Source: an uncultured Methylococcaceae bacterium
GTDB lineage: Bacteria > Pseudomonadota > Gammaproteobacteria > Methylococcales > Methylomonadaceae
DNA length: 32,949 nt
Reading direction: 5' to 3'
Assembly: GCA_903934035.1 (NCBI GenBank)
Contig: CAIZMK010000038.1
Location: forward strand, 1 to 32,949
The notes under the pieces are model-generated. The model was not told the DNA's origin. It worked only from the letters and a program-made list of their open reading frames with translations, and did not search any database. Made by a program: the position numbers and the translations under genes. Below are positions 26,576 through 32,949 of this stretch, piece by piece (the stretch's first letter is position 1; every line of letters starts with the position of its first letter).

Positions 26576-29500
26576 ATGAAGATACTCAACATCAATTTCA
26601 AAAACATCAATTCACTGGAAGGCGAGCATAGCGTCGATTTTGAAGCTGCTCCTTTCACCGACACCGGTGTTTTTGCGATTACAGGGCCCAATGGCTCAGG
26701 AAAATCGAGTATCTTAGATGTCATTACTTTGGGTTTATATGGTGAGACCTTTCGGTTTAATCGCCCGGCTGAACATGTGATGACTCAACAGACCGGTGAC
26801 TGTTTTGCTGCGATTGAATTTTCCCTAGACGGTGAAAAATATCGCTCTAGTTGGTCAGCTAGGCGGGCAGAAGATGATGCAAAACAAGCTTTACTTCCTA
26901 TAGAAATGAGTTTGTATCGTAGCTCTGATGGCGAAGTATTAGCCCAATCCCCACAACAAGTTTGCAATCAAATAGCCGAAATCACCGGCATGAATTTTCG
27001 TAGCTTCACGCGTTCAATTTTATTGGCGCAAGGTGATTTTTCTGCTTTTCTAAATGCGCTAGACAATGAGCGCATGGATATATTAGAAAAAATCATCGGC
27101 AGCGACATTTATGATGATTATAAAAAAGACTTATTTAATAAGGCTGAAAAATCACAAAAAATATTAGACCATCTAAAACAAGAGCTAGATAGCATTGCTT
27201 TTATGGATCCTGAGAAACAAGAGGCTTGTGAACAGGATTTGAATGATTTTAATGAGCAGTTAAACGAATTACGAGAAGATCAGCAGCATACAAAGCAGCA
27301 GCGTGGGCAATTGAAGGCCATCACTAGCTTACAAAAAAGCATTAGCGATCAAGAAAATGAACTTAAAACCGCTCAAACTCAACTTGAAAATCTACAACTC
27401 AAGCTTAGCAAACTCAGCGCGGGTAAAGATGCCTTAGCCTTTAAAGACGACATTAATGCTATTGCCGAAAAAGAACAGCTCATACAAGAAAAGCAAGCGA
27501 CATTAAAGGATTTTCAAGTCGAACTTAGCCAACTTAAAACCCGACTAGGTCCTGAACAGGCCGTACCTGAATCATTAGCTCAAAAATCATTAAATGATCA
27601 ACAGCAGACTTTAGATAATATTAAGGCTCAATTAAGCCAAACCGAGTTAAGTATTCAAACCGAAACCACGCAACGGCAATCTTTATCCGAACAGTACGGC
27701 GATAAACAGGCAACACTGAGCCAATTAGCACAATGGCTACAAGATCATGCCCTTGATGAAAGCTTGTTGACTGACTTACCTGAATTAGGTGTATTAAAAA
27801 AGTGTCGCACAGATTTACAACAAACCACCAAAAAACAAACGTCATTTGGTAAGCATTCAAAAAAAGCCCTAACAACTTACAAAAACAACACCAATTCTCT
27901 AGCCGTCGAACTTCAAAAACAAGCCGAACTCACTGAAAAAATACCCTTAGATGAGCAAGAATTGCTTGATCTAGCCCAAGGCCATAGTACCGATGACCTT
28001 GATGCAGTTCGTTTAGAACAACAAGAGCGCGTTAAAGACTTACAACAACTATATAAATTAGCTCAAAGACATCAAAAACTAGCAGCAGGCGGTGGGTTTT
28101 TCTCGTTATTTAAAGCCAGAGAACAACCCGATTTTGACATTGAAGTCTTGACTATAGAACTTGAACGCTTAAGACTTGAAATGTTACGTGAAGATAACAT
28201 TAAAAAAGTACTTGAAGATGCGATAGTCAATGAAGCCTTGTTAAAAAAAATGGCTCCCTCACGAATCCATTTAGTTGATGGCAAACCTTGTGCGCTTTGT
28301 GGCGGTTTACAACATCCTTATGCCAAGTTTCCACCCACACCCAGCAGCTCTAAACAAGCCTTAATTGACCAAAAAGCTAAAGTTCGGGCTTTAACAGAAA
28401 AAATAAGTACTGCTGATAGCCGTATCAACATTGCCCAAAAACAAATAGAAAGAAATTCTGCTCGAAATACACTACGCCAACAAATTAGAGCTGAATGGTT
28501 AAACTTATGTAATCGTCTTAACGTGGCCAGCCCTGATCTTGATATTACTAAGTTATCTTTAATGCAGGAGCTCATACAAAAAGAAAACGACGAACTTGCT
28601 AACACCGCTCTCTTTATCAAACGCTATCGCAACAAACAAGCCGAACTTAAAAAATCTAAGGCTCAACTCGTCACATGTACAGCGACTATTGAGCAATTAC
28701 AAATCAGTATTGAACAACTCGGTTCAAGTAATGAAGGCTTAACTCAAGAACAAATAGATATCAGCACAGAGCTCAGCGCTTTTGAGCAGCAAGAGAAACA
28801 ACTAGCTGACAAGATACTCACTCAACTGACCTTACTCGGCGAAAAAATGCCTAACTATGGTCAAGAAGATGTCTTATTCGATAAACTTAATGCCCGAAGA
28901 CAAGATTATCATGGCTATGCTTTCCGCCATAAAAGCTTAATTGAAGAATTAGCCACATTAGAAACTCAGCAAACTGCCTGCCAAGCAGAAATTTTGCGCT
29001 GCAATGAATTAATCACTATCTACAATGATCAACTGAAAAAAGAAGAGCATATCGCTCTTCATTTAGCCTTAATCGAAAAACAAAAATTAATCGCCGATAA
29101 AGAACTAGCGTTGGAAAATCTTGCTCAAGAAATTTCAGACTTACAGCGACACCTACAAGAAAAATTAGCCAAGACAGCCTTTACTAGCGTTCAAGAAGTG
29201 AGTGACTTATTGAGGACAATAGCTCAGCAAGCGGATCTTGAACATAGCAAAGCTGCATTAGAGCAACATATTGAAGTCCTTAATAGAACCCTAGCAGATA
29301 ATCAAAAGCAACTAGCGACTGACCTTGCTAACATAGATTTATCATTAAACTTGGTAGATTTAGACGTTCAACTAAAAAGCATTAATGAAAAAATAGCAAT
29401 CACTGAAATGGAAGTTCAGCACCTAGAGAAACAGCTTAATGATCAACAAGGCTTACAACAACACTATGAATCGCTAACATTGCAATTGAATCAACAAACC

Positions 29501-30019
29501 GCTATTTCTAAACCCTATTTTGCAGAAGTTGCTTTATTCGCTACGGAAAGTAGTGGCATGGCCTTTAGACGTCGCGTTCAACAAACCATGGCTGACCAAC
29601 TATTATCGCAAACCAATGCTTTATTAGAAAAAATCAGCGGTCGGTATTATTTACGCAAAGGTCATAGCGATCTAGGCTTAGCCTTAGAAATTGAAGATAC
29701 TTATCAAGCTAATAATCGCCGATTACCTAAGTCCTTATCGGGTGGAGAAAGCTTCATAGTCAGTCTAGCTTTAGCGCTCGGACTTTCTGAGTTAGCTAAT
29801 AACGGCCGTTCAGTCGAGTCTTTATTTCTTGACGAAGGCTTTGGCAATCTGGATGCTGATGCACTTTATACCGTTATTAGCACTTTAGAAAGCTTACAGA
29901 CTCATGGCAAAACTGTCGGTGTCATTTCTCATGTAGAAGCCGTACAAAAACGTATTAAAGCTCAATTACAAATCGTCAAAAAGCCTAACGGCATGGGCGA
30001 ACTTAGAAAAGCGTCTTAA
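26576..30019 (+). CDS. sbcC: SbcC, ATPase subunit of the SbcCD nuclease
   Basis: SbcC is the Rad50-like ATPase that, with the SbcD nuclease, cuts hairpins and blocked DNA ends. The N-terminal lobe begins MKILNINFKNINSLEGEHSVDFE and has Walker A GPNGSGKSS, followed by FTRSILLAQGDFSAFL. Two long coiled coils (about 190-560 and 600-980, rich in Q, E, L, K) flank the zinc hook C572-A-L-C575. The C-terminal lobe has YYLRKGHSDLGLALEI, signature LSGGESF near 1055, Walker B with catalytic Glu in SLFLDEGFGNLD near 1085, and VGVISHVEAVQKRI. The 1147 residues exceed E. coli SbcC (1048) slightly, mostly in the coil. sbcD normally precedes it but here an Hsp70-like gene does. The ATG at 26576 lacks a clear ribosome site. 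Confidence 0.95.
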   Translation: MKILNINFKNINSLEGEHSVDFEAAPFTDTGVFAITGPNGSGKSSILDVITLGLYGETFRFNRPAEHVMTQQTGDCFAAIEFSLDGEKYRSSWSARRAEDDAKQALLPIEMSLYRSSDGEVLAQSPQQVCNQIAEITGMNFRSFTRSILLAQGDFSAFLNALDNERMDILEKIIGSDIYDDYKKDLFNKAEKSQKILDHLKQELDSIAFMDPEKQEACEQDLNDFNEQLNELREDQQHTKQQRGQLKAITSLQKSISDQENELKTAQTQLENLQLKLSKLSAGKDALAFKDDINAIAEKEQLIQEKQATLKDFQVELSQLKTRLGPEQAVPESLAQKSLNDQQQTLDNIKAQLSQTELSIQTETTQRQSLSEQYGDKQATLSQLAQWLQDHALDESLLTDLPELGVLKKCRTDLQQTTKKQTSFGKHSKKALTTYKNNTNSLAVELQKQAELTEKIPLDEQELLDLAQGHSTDDLDAVRLEQQERVKDLQQLYKLAQRHQKLAAGGGFFSLFKAREQPDFDIEVLTIELERLRLEMLREDNIKKVLEDAIVNEALLKKMAPSRIHLVDGKPCALCGGLQHPYAKFPPTPSSSKQALIDQKAKVRALTEKISTADSRINIAQKQIERNSARNTLRQQIRAEWLNLCNRLNVASPDLDITKLSLMQELIQKENDELANTALFIKRYRNKQAELKKSKAQLVTCTATIEQLQISIEQLGSSNEGLTQEQIDISTELSAFEQQEKQLADKILTQLTLLGEKMPNYGQEDVLFDKLNARRQDYHGYAFRHKSLIEELATLETQQTACQAEILRCNELITIYNDQLKKEEHIALHLALIEKQKLIADKELALENLAQEISDLQRHLQEKLAKTAFTSVQEVSDLLRTIAQQADLEHSKAALEQHIEVLNRTLADNQKQLATDLANIDLSLNLVDLDVQLKSINEKIAITEMEVQHLEKQLNDQQGLQQHYESLTLQLNQQTAISKPYFAEVALFATESSGMAFRRRVQQTMADQLLSQTNALLEKISGRYYLRKGHSDLGLALEIEDTYQANNRRLPKSLSGGESFIVSLALALGLSELANNGRSVESLFLDEGFGNLDADALYTVISTLESLQTHGKTVGVISHVEAVQKRIKAQLQIVKKPNGMGELRKAS

Positions 30020-30116
30020 GTTGATAGACTGAAATAGTGTTGCTATTAAAGCCTACAGATTGCTTTTTACGAGTTAAATAAGTTGATATCGAGTAACCTA
30101 GAGGCCGATCGTAATA

Positions 30117-30142
30117 TAGGGGCAGGTCGCGACCTGTCCCTA
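30117..30142. repeat. Palindrome TAGGGGCAGGTCG/CGACCTGTCCCTA
   Basis: Two 13-base arms meet at TCGCGA with one mismatch. The arms share the TAGGGGC start with MITE family 1 but differ afterwards. This looks like a dispersed REP-type palindrome in the convergent gap after sbcC. Confidence 0.55.
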
Positions 30143-30192
30143 CGTTGTAAAATGTACAGATAATGCGAACTTACTTGTGAATATAGCTATGC

Positions 30193-30359
30193 GACTGTGA
30201 AAGTATTATGATTTTAGCTTCCCCCTTTGTAAAAGGGGGATCGAGGGGGATTTCATCAAGTCATAGGTTATTGATATTTAATAATAATTTTTTAATAGAT
30301 CAAATCTCCCCTAACCCCTCTTTGCTAAAGAGGGGAATAAAAAGAATACTTTCACAGTC
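30193..30359. mobile_element. MITE family 2, complete copy with 15-bp perfect terminal repeats
   Basis: The ends GACTGTGAAAGTATT (30193-30207) and AATACTTTCACAGTC (30345-30359) are perfect inverted repeats. Inside, CCCCCTTT/AAAGGGGG (from 30211) and CCCCTCTTT/AAAGAGGGG (30315-30335) form subterminal hairpins, and the two halves mirror each other around an AT-rich centre. CTATGC occurs directly before the left end (30187-30192) and again two bases after the right end (30362-30367), a possible target duplication. No open frame is present, so it is non-autonomous. Confidence 0.75.
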
Positions 30360-30439
30360 TCCTATGCTTTAAGATGTGAGTCGATAGCCCTTAGCATTCT
30401 AAAAATAGAGATTTACATGTTGATATCAGGATAAGGTTA

Positions 30440-30871
30440 CTATTTAGAAGCCTTATCTAACCGCATCACTGAACCATAACTGGTATCTCTATCAAAATTA
30501 TCCCATACATACGCTGGAGAAATGATAGGCTCAGTCGGTAATGGCAGAGTTATTAAGTCAGCAACACCACATCCCGTTCTGCCTAGCATATTAAAGATGC
30601 CTTTAAAAAATCCACCCACCAAGCCATAAAAGAAATTACTATGATTCATGGTATTAATCACATTTTTGGGTATTTCAAGTGAAGCTGTTGTTAAATTAGC
30701 GAAAGCATTAAGCCCTTTATCAGCAATCTTTTCGCCATAACTTAAGGTTGGCGAGACCGATGCTGTATTGACAGGATTTGATAGCATAAAACTATCAGCC
30801 TGAATCAGCGGTGTATAGACGATAAGCCAAATAGCACATAGCGCCATAGAAAAATACCAATTTTTATTCAT
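30440..30871 (-). CDS. Exosortase-associated protein, TIGR04073 type
   Basis: From the ATG at 30871 the protein has 143 residues. It starts with a signal peptide (MNKNWYFSMALCAIWLIVYTPLIQA) and continues with the family wording: SYGEKIADKGLNAFANLTTASLEIPKNVINT, SNFFYGLVGGFFKGIFNMLGRTGCGVADLITLPLPTEP and PAYVWDNFDRDTSYG. These were recognised from memory of the TIGR04073 family, small exported proteins found in genomes with exosortase/PEP-CTERM sorting; their function is not known. GAGGTGA directly before the ATG is a strong ribosome site and decides this start over one 108 bases upstream. No exosortase or PEP-CTERM gene is in the window. It is surrounded by mobile repeats. Confidence 0.85.
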   Translation of the reverse strand: MNKNWYFSMALCAIWLIVYTPLIQADSFMLSNPVNTASVSPTLSYGEKIADKGLNAFANLTTASLEIPKNVINTMNHSNFFYGLVGGFFKGIFNMLGRTGCGVADLITLPLPTEPIISPAYVWDNFDRDTSYGSVMRLDKASK

Positions 30872-30925
30872 ATCACCTCGACTATTTTTAATAAAAGGCT
30901 TTTGTTTGATGATAAAGACACCCCC

Positions 30926-31000
30926 CAATGTCATTAAGTTAAGGACCAGGGGAAAGCAAATAATCTGTAGGGGCGACAAATCCTTAACTTAATGACATTG
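30926..31000. repeat. Perfect 20-bp inverted repeat around a 35-base centre
   Basis: CAATGTCATTAAGTTAAGGA (30926-30945) and its exact complement (30981-31000) enclose 35 bases that include GTAGGGGCGAC. Runs of C flank both sides (CACCCCC and CATCCCCCC). It begins 55 bases upstream of the TIGR04073-type start codon. It could be a very small transposable element, joined insertion-sequence ends or a regulatory stem. Confidence 0.7.
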
Positions 31001-31015
31001 CATCCCCCCTTTGTT

Positions 31016-31209
31016 GCATGGGTATCTACACAAATAATTGTTAGCATTCCCACGCGAGAACGATAACATTGTGGTGAAGATCGTAGGGGCGTATTGCATA
31101 CGCCCTTATAAAATAAGCTCTATACCATTGGACTTTCAATGTTGGGCGGCCCCTACGGTGTTTTTTTATCGTTTCCACGCCGTTAAGAAACTTCTGTAAA
31201 TACCTATGC
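31016..31209. mobile_element. MITE family 1, complete copy
   Basis: The left end GCATGGGTATCTACACAA and the right end, read inward as GGCATAGGTATTTACAGAA, are imperfect inverted repeats. Both are followed by a version of GCG..GAACGATAA. Inside lie GTAGGGGCGTATTGCATACG, ACTTTCAATGTTGGGCG and a second CCCCTAC arm. The whole element is about 194 bases, AT-rich between the arms, and encodes no transposase. It ends 24 bases from the stop codon of the next gene. Confidence 0.72.
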
Positions 31210-31233
31210 CTTTGTTGAGAGAGGGCGGGCATA

Positions 31234-31848
31234 CTAAACAATAATTTTTGTAACAGGCGCGCAATAATCGGTAGTACCATCAACTGTTACAGCCGCGAAG
31301 CGAAATTTATAACGCTTCATAACTTCTAAATCATTCACCTCAAAATTAGCGCGAGTACTACTGCCGATAGCAATCCAAATTAGTTCCGTTCCCGCTCCGT
31401 CGTCTATAGCCATTTGCCAAAGATAGGCTACGGCTCCCAATAAAGCTTTAGCCACTAATCTAACACTACCTGAATGATCCCCATCAACAGCGGCCAACTC
31501 AGCTTTAGGTGTTATAACCGGTTGTTTAGAAATATGAAAGCCACTGCTTAATATACTAGTCTCATCACCTGCGGCGGTGCGATCTACATAGTTGGCTAAT
31601 TTTCTATAAATATCATTGACTCGTTTTTCTGCATCATGCATCGCCGAAATAGCCGTATGCCCACCATCTTTAGCCGCCAAAATTGCAGTTTCTAAAGCAT
31701 CGACAGCCGCTTTTGCATCAACTAAAGTCACATCAGGCGCAGGATAAAGTGCATTGCCGAAGAGTTTGTCATTTACATTGCGACAAAAAGTCACTTTTTC
31801 CGAAACTGCATAAGGGATAAAGTCTAAAACTACAGTGATTTTTTTCAT
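31234..31848 (-). CDS. Hypothetical protein with a fibronectin type III-like C-terminal domain
   Basis: The 204-residue protein starts at an ATG with AGGTC about six bases upstream. Residues 1-115 are mostly helical (FCRNVNDKLFGNALYPAP, AVDALETAILAAKDGGHTAISAMHDAEKRVNDIYRKLANYVD). Residues 120-204 read like one Fn3 unit: a GSVRLVAK strand, AVAYLWQMAIDDG, LIWIAIGSSTRANFEVNDLE, YKFRFAAVTVDG and APVTKIIV. I recall similar architecture in hypothetical proteins of Bacteroidetes, which would suggest transfer, but this needs a search. There is no signal peptide. The gene is isolated between a MITE and a tandem array. Confidence 0.75.
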   Translation of the reverse strand: MKKITVVLDFIPYAVSEKVTFCRNVNDKLFGNALYPAPDVTLVDAKAAVDALETAILAAKDGGHTAISAMHDAEKRVNDIYRKLANYVDRTAAGDETSILSSGFHISKQPVITPKAELAAVDGDHSGSVRLVAKALLGAVAYLWQMAIDDGAGTELIWIAIGSSTRANFEVNDLEVMKRYKFRFAAVTVDGTTDYCAPVTKIIV

Positions 31849-31964
31849 GATATTGACCTATTAAGTTAAGGGTGATTGATAGAGATATTACTCAAAGTGG
31901 CCATACCCTATAGTCACTTGATAAGTTCTTGCTGCAAGCTAAAAGCTTGTTTTACCGATTAAGT

Positions 31965-32216
31965 CTGATTTTTGATCTAGTCGCCTTACTCGGCGCCTTA
32001 TTCAGTCGAATTGTCTTCCGACTCCCTGTACTTGGAGACCAACTCAGCCTATTTGTCTTCCTAGTCACCGTATTCGGACACCAATCCAGCCTATTTGTCT
32101 TCCGATTCGCTGTACTCGGATACCAATCCAGTCAATTTGTCTTCCGATTCACCCTACTCGAACACCAATCCAGCCTATTTGTCTTCCGATTCGCTGTACT
32201 CGGACACCAACCTAGT
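31965..32216. repeat. Tandem array of six 42-bp units
   Basis: Units begin at 31965, 32007, 32049, 32091, 32133 and 32175, with a partial seventh at 32217. The common core is TTTGTCTTCCGATTC, CTGTACTCGGACACCAATCC. The middle units are nearly identical and the outermost left unit is most decayed. A plus-strand frame stays open through all units and would give a 14-residue hydrophobic repeat (LFVFRFAVLGHQSS). However, many differences between units fall on first codon positions of that frame, and there is no ribosome site, so I treat it as a non-coding or formerly coding minisatellite. Confidence 0.8.
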
Positions 32217-32761
32217 CAACTTGGCTTGTAACTGCTTAAATTGTAATAGAAACTAAGCGACTAAGGTGACAAAGCTCAGGTATAGCAAACAAAGTTGATG
32301 CTACTACCGCCCAATAACATACGTTAGGTTGAAAAGTTGACAAGCTATGCAATTAAATCTGCCACCTAGGTCATCAAACCCAGTCGCAATAAACATGGCG
32401 CGAGGCAAGAGCCAAACAACTAATAAGATAGCAGTCACAAAACTCATTCAAATCGTGGCACTAAAAGGAAATAAGCTTAAAAAATATCTAGCAATAAATC
32501 TAAGTTTTTTAAGTATTACACAAAGAAAATAACTAAACAAACTATATTTTCAGTACCGTTAAAAACATAGCTCATTTTTGAAAACATTAATAGATAATAA
32601 TGTAAGTTATTTATTACAATAGACTTATATTTTTTATTACAGTGTATTGATAAAATCATTATCAAGTGATGAGAGCAACTACAATTGCATAACCCATACA
32701 CAGCAGCTTATTTAAATCGCTAATATCATATAGTCGAAGCATATATGGATAGAGTGATATA

Positions 32762-32797
32762 GACCGTGAAAGTATTATTTTCATGCCCTCCTCTTTA
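32762..32797. mobile_element. Fragment of MITE family 2
   Basis: GACCGTGAAAGTATT followed by TTTTCATGCCCTCCTCTTTAG closely follows the right end of the element at 30193-30359 read inward (GACTGTGAAAGTATTCTTTT, then CCCCTCTTTAGC). It stops where the MITE family 1 copy begins, as if cut by that insertion. Confidence 0.6.
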
Positions 32798-32949
32798 GCC
32801 ATAGGTAGCTACACAAATAATTGTTAGCCTTCCCACGCAAGAACGATAACATTGTGGTGAAGATCGTAGGGGCGTATTGCATACGCCCTTATAAAATAAG
32901 CCCTATAAAATGGGACTTTCAATGTTGGGCGTATGCAATACGCCCCTAC
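32798..32949. mobile_element. MITE family 1 copy, cut by window end
   Basis: It starts GCCATAGGTAGCTACACAAA and follows the 31016 copy nearly base for base through TAATTGTTAGC, CCCACGC, GAACGATAACATTGTGGTG and GTAGGGGCGTATTGCATACG. The full palindrome core with CGCCCCTAC follows. The right terminal repeat lies beyond the window. Confidence 0.72.

Larger units (their letters stand above)
30020..30439. other. Repeat-bearing gap after sbcC
   Basis: The gap holds a palindrome at 30117-30142 and a complete MITE at 30193-30359, both listed separately. Nothing else stands out. sbcC and the TIGR04073-type gene converge here. Confidence 0.5.
30872..31233. other. Gap made mostly of repeats, upstream of the TIGR04073-type gene
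   Basis: Nearly all of this stretch is a 75-bp inverted-repeat unit (30926-31000) followed by a complete MITE family 1 copy (31016-31209), both listed separately. The promoter of the minus-strand gene must lie within or next to the first one. Confidence 0.5.
31849..32949. other. Gene-poor right end of the window
   Basis: These 1.1 kb hold a 42-bp tandem array (31965-32216), a fragment of MITE family 2 (32762-32797) and a MITE family 1 copy cut by the window end (32798-32949), listed separately. 32230-32760 is AT-rich. A 61-codon frame at 32347-32532 has no ribosome site, and I do not support it as a gene. Confidence 0.5.

Noticed and set aside
17589-30019. RecQ, Hsp70-like protein and SbcC as parts of a defence island
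   Set aside because: RecQ and SbcC look like standard chromosomal repair proteins, they are separated by unrelated genes, and no nuclease, modification or sensor partner is present.
30209-30336. CCCCCTTT hairpins as transcription terminators of sbcC
   Set aside because: They are symmetrical internal parts of a MITE with perfect ends and lack T-runs, though they may affect transcription incidentally.
31041-31283. 80-codon minus-strand frame
   Set aside because: It is read from MITE family 1 sequence and overlaps the end of the Fn3-like gene.
31965-32216. CRISPR array
   Set aside because: The 42-bp units are directly contiguous with no unique spacers, and no cas gene is present.
31929-32231. 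100-codon plus-strand frame through the 42-bp array as a hydrophobic repeat protein
   Set aside because: It would start at TTG without a ribosome site, and unit differences do not favour silent positions in this frame.
32347-32532. 61-codon plus-strand frame near the right end
   Set aside because: It has no ribosome site and no recognisable content, and it lies in AT-rich sequence where such frames arise by chance.
1-32949. tRNA or rRNA genes
   Set aside because: I saw no cloverleaf with a T-loop GTTCRANNC consensus or rRNA sequence in the gaps.

Overview
The window reads as a chromosomal segment of a gammaproteobacterial methylotroph, most likely an aerobic methanotroph of the Methylococcales. 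The strongest clue is a gene for (5-formylfuran-3-yl)methyl phosphate synthase (mfnB type, 13908-14597) overlapped by a DUF447 gene. This pair is otherwise typical of methanogens and of bacteria with the tetrahydromethanopterin/methanofuran C1 pathway. PepN, GshA, RecQ, IspG and SSB are of gammaproteobacterial type. An exosortase-associated TIGR04073-type protein and a copper oxidase fit the same group. Base composition is AT-rich (roughly two fifths G+C by eye). The genus cannot be fixed from this sequence.

Layout. 1-6361 is ordinary housekeeping: the 3' end of pepN (+); ybiB and cyoE (-, overlapping ATGA); then a tight + strand run of two M16 peptidase genes and rsmD, each overlapping the next by one base. 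6362-11030 is more accessory: an AT-rich gap, a 571-residue protein I do not recognise, an outer-membrane beta-barrel protein and a DUF4239 membrane protein. 11135-17527 is a minus-strand block: TPR lipoprotein, ssb, ispG, mfnB, DUF447, cysH, gshA. recQ (+) diverges from gshA through a 61-base region with overlapping -10 boxes. 19743-23555 holds a MAPEG protein, a two-repeat hypothetical protein and a membrane-anchored multicopper oxidase, with palindromic repeats between them. 23556-30019 holds an Hsp70-like protein with a long C-terminal region and an SbcC ATPase without SbcD.

The last 3 kb (30020-32949) is repeat-dense: a 167-bp MITE with 15-bp perfect terminal inverted repeats, a perfect 20-bp inverted repeat upstream of the TIGR04073 gene, two copies of a second MITE family (a third, left-truncated copy lies at 23191-23340 and its bare core palindrome at 21227), a Fn3-type hypothetical protein and a six-unit 42-bp tandem array.

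How the genes fit together: CysH (APS reductase type) and GshA supply sulfite for cysteine and then glutathione. MfnB and probably DUF447 serve the C1-carrier pathway. The two M16 proteins look like the two halves of one split peptidase. RecQ, SSB and SbcC are DNA-maintenance genes and I do not read them as a defence island. I found no clear new multi-gene system. The best leads are the 571-aa orphan, the split M16 pair, the cysH-DUF447-mfnB linkage, the unusual copper oxidase, and the mobile-repeat cluster at the right end.
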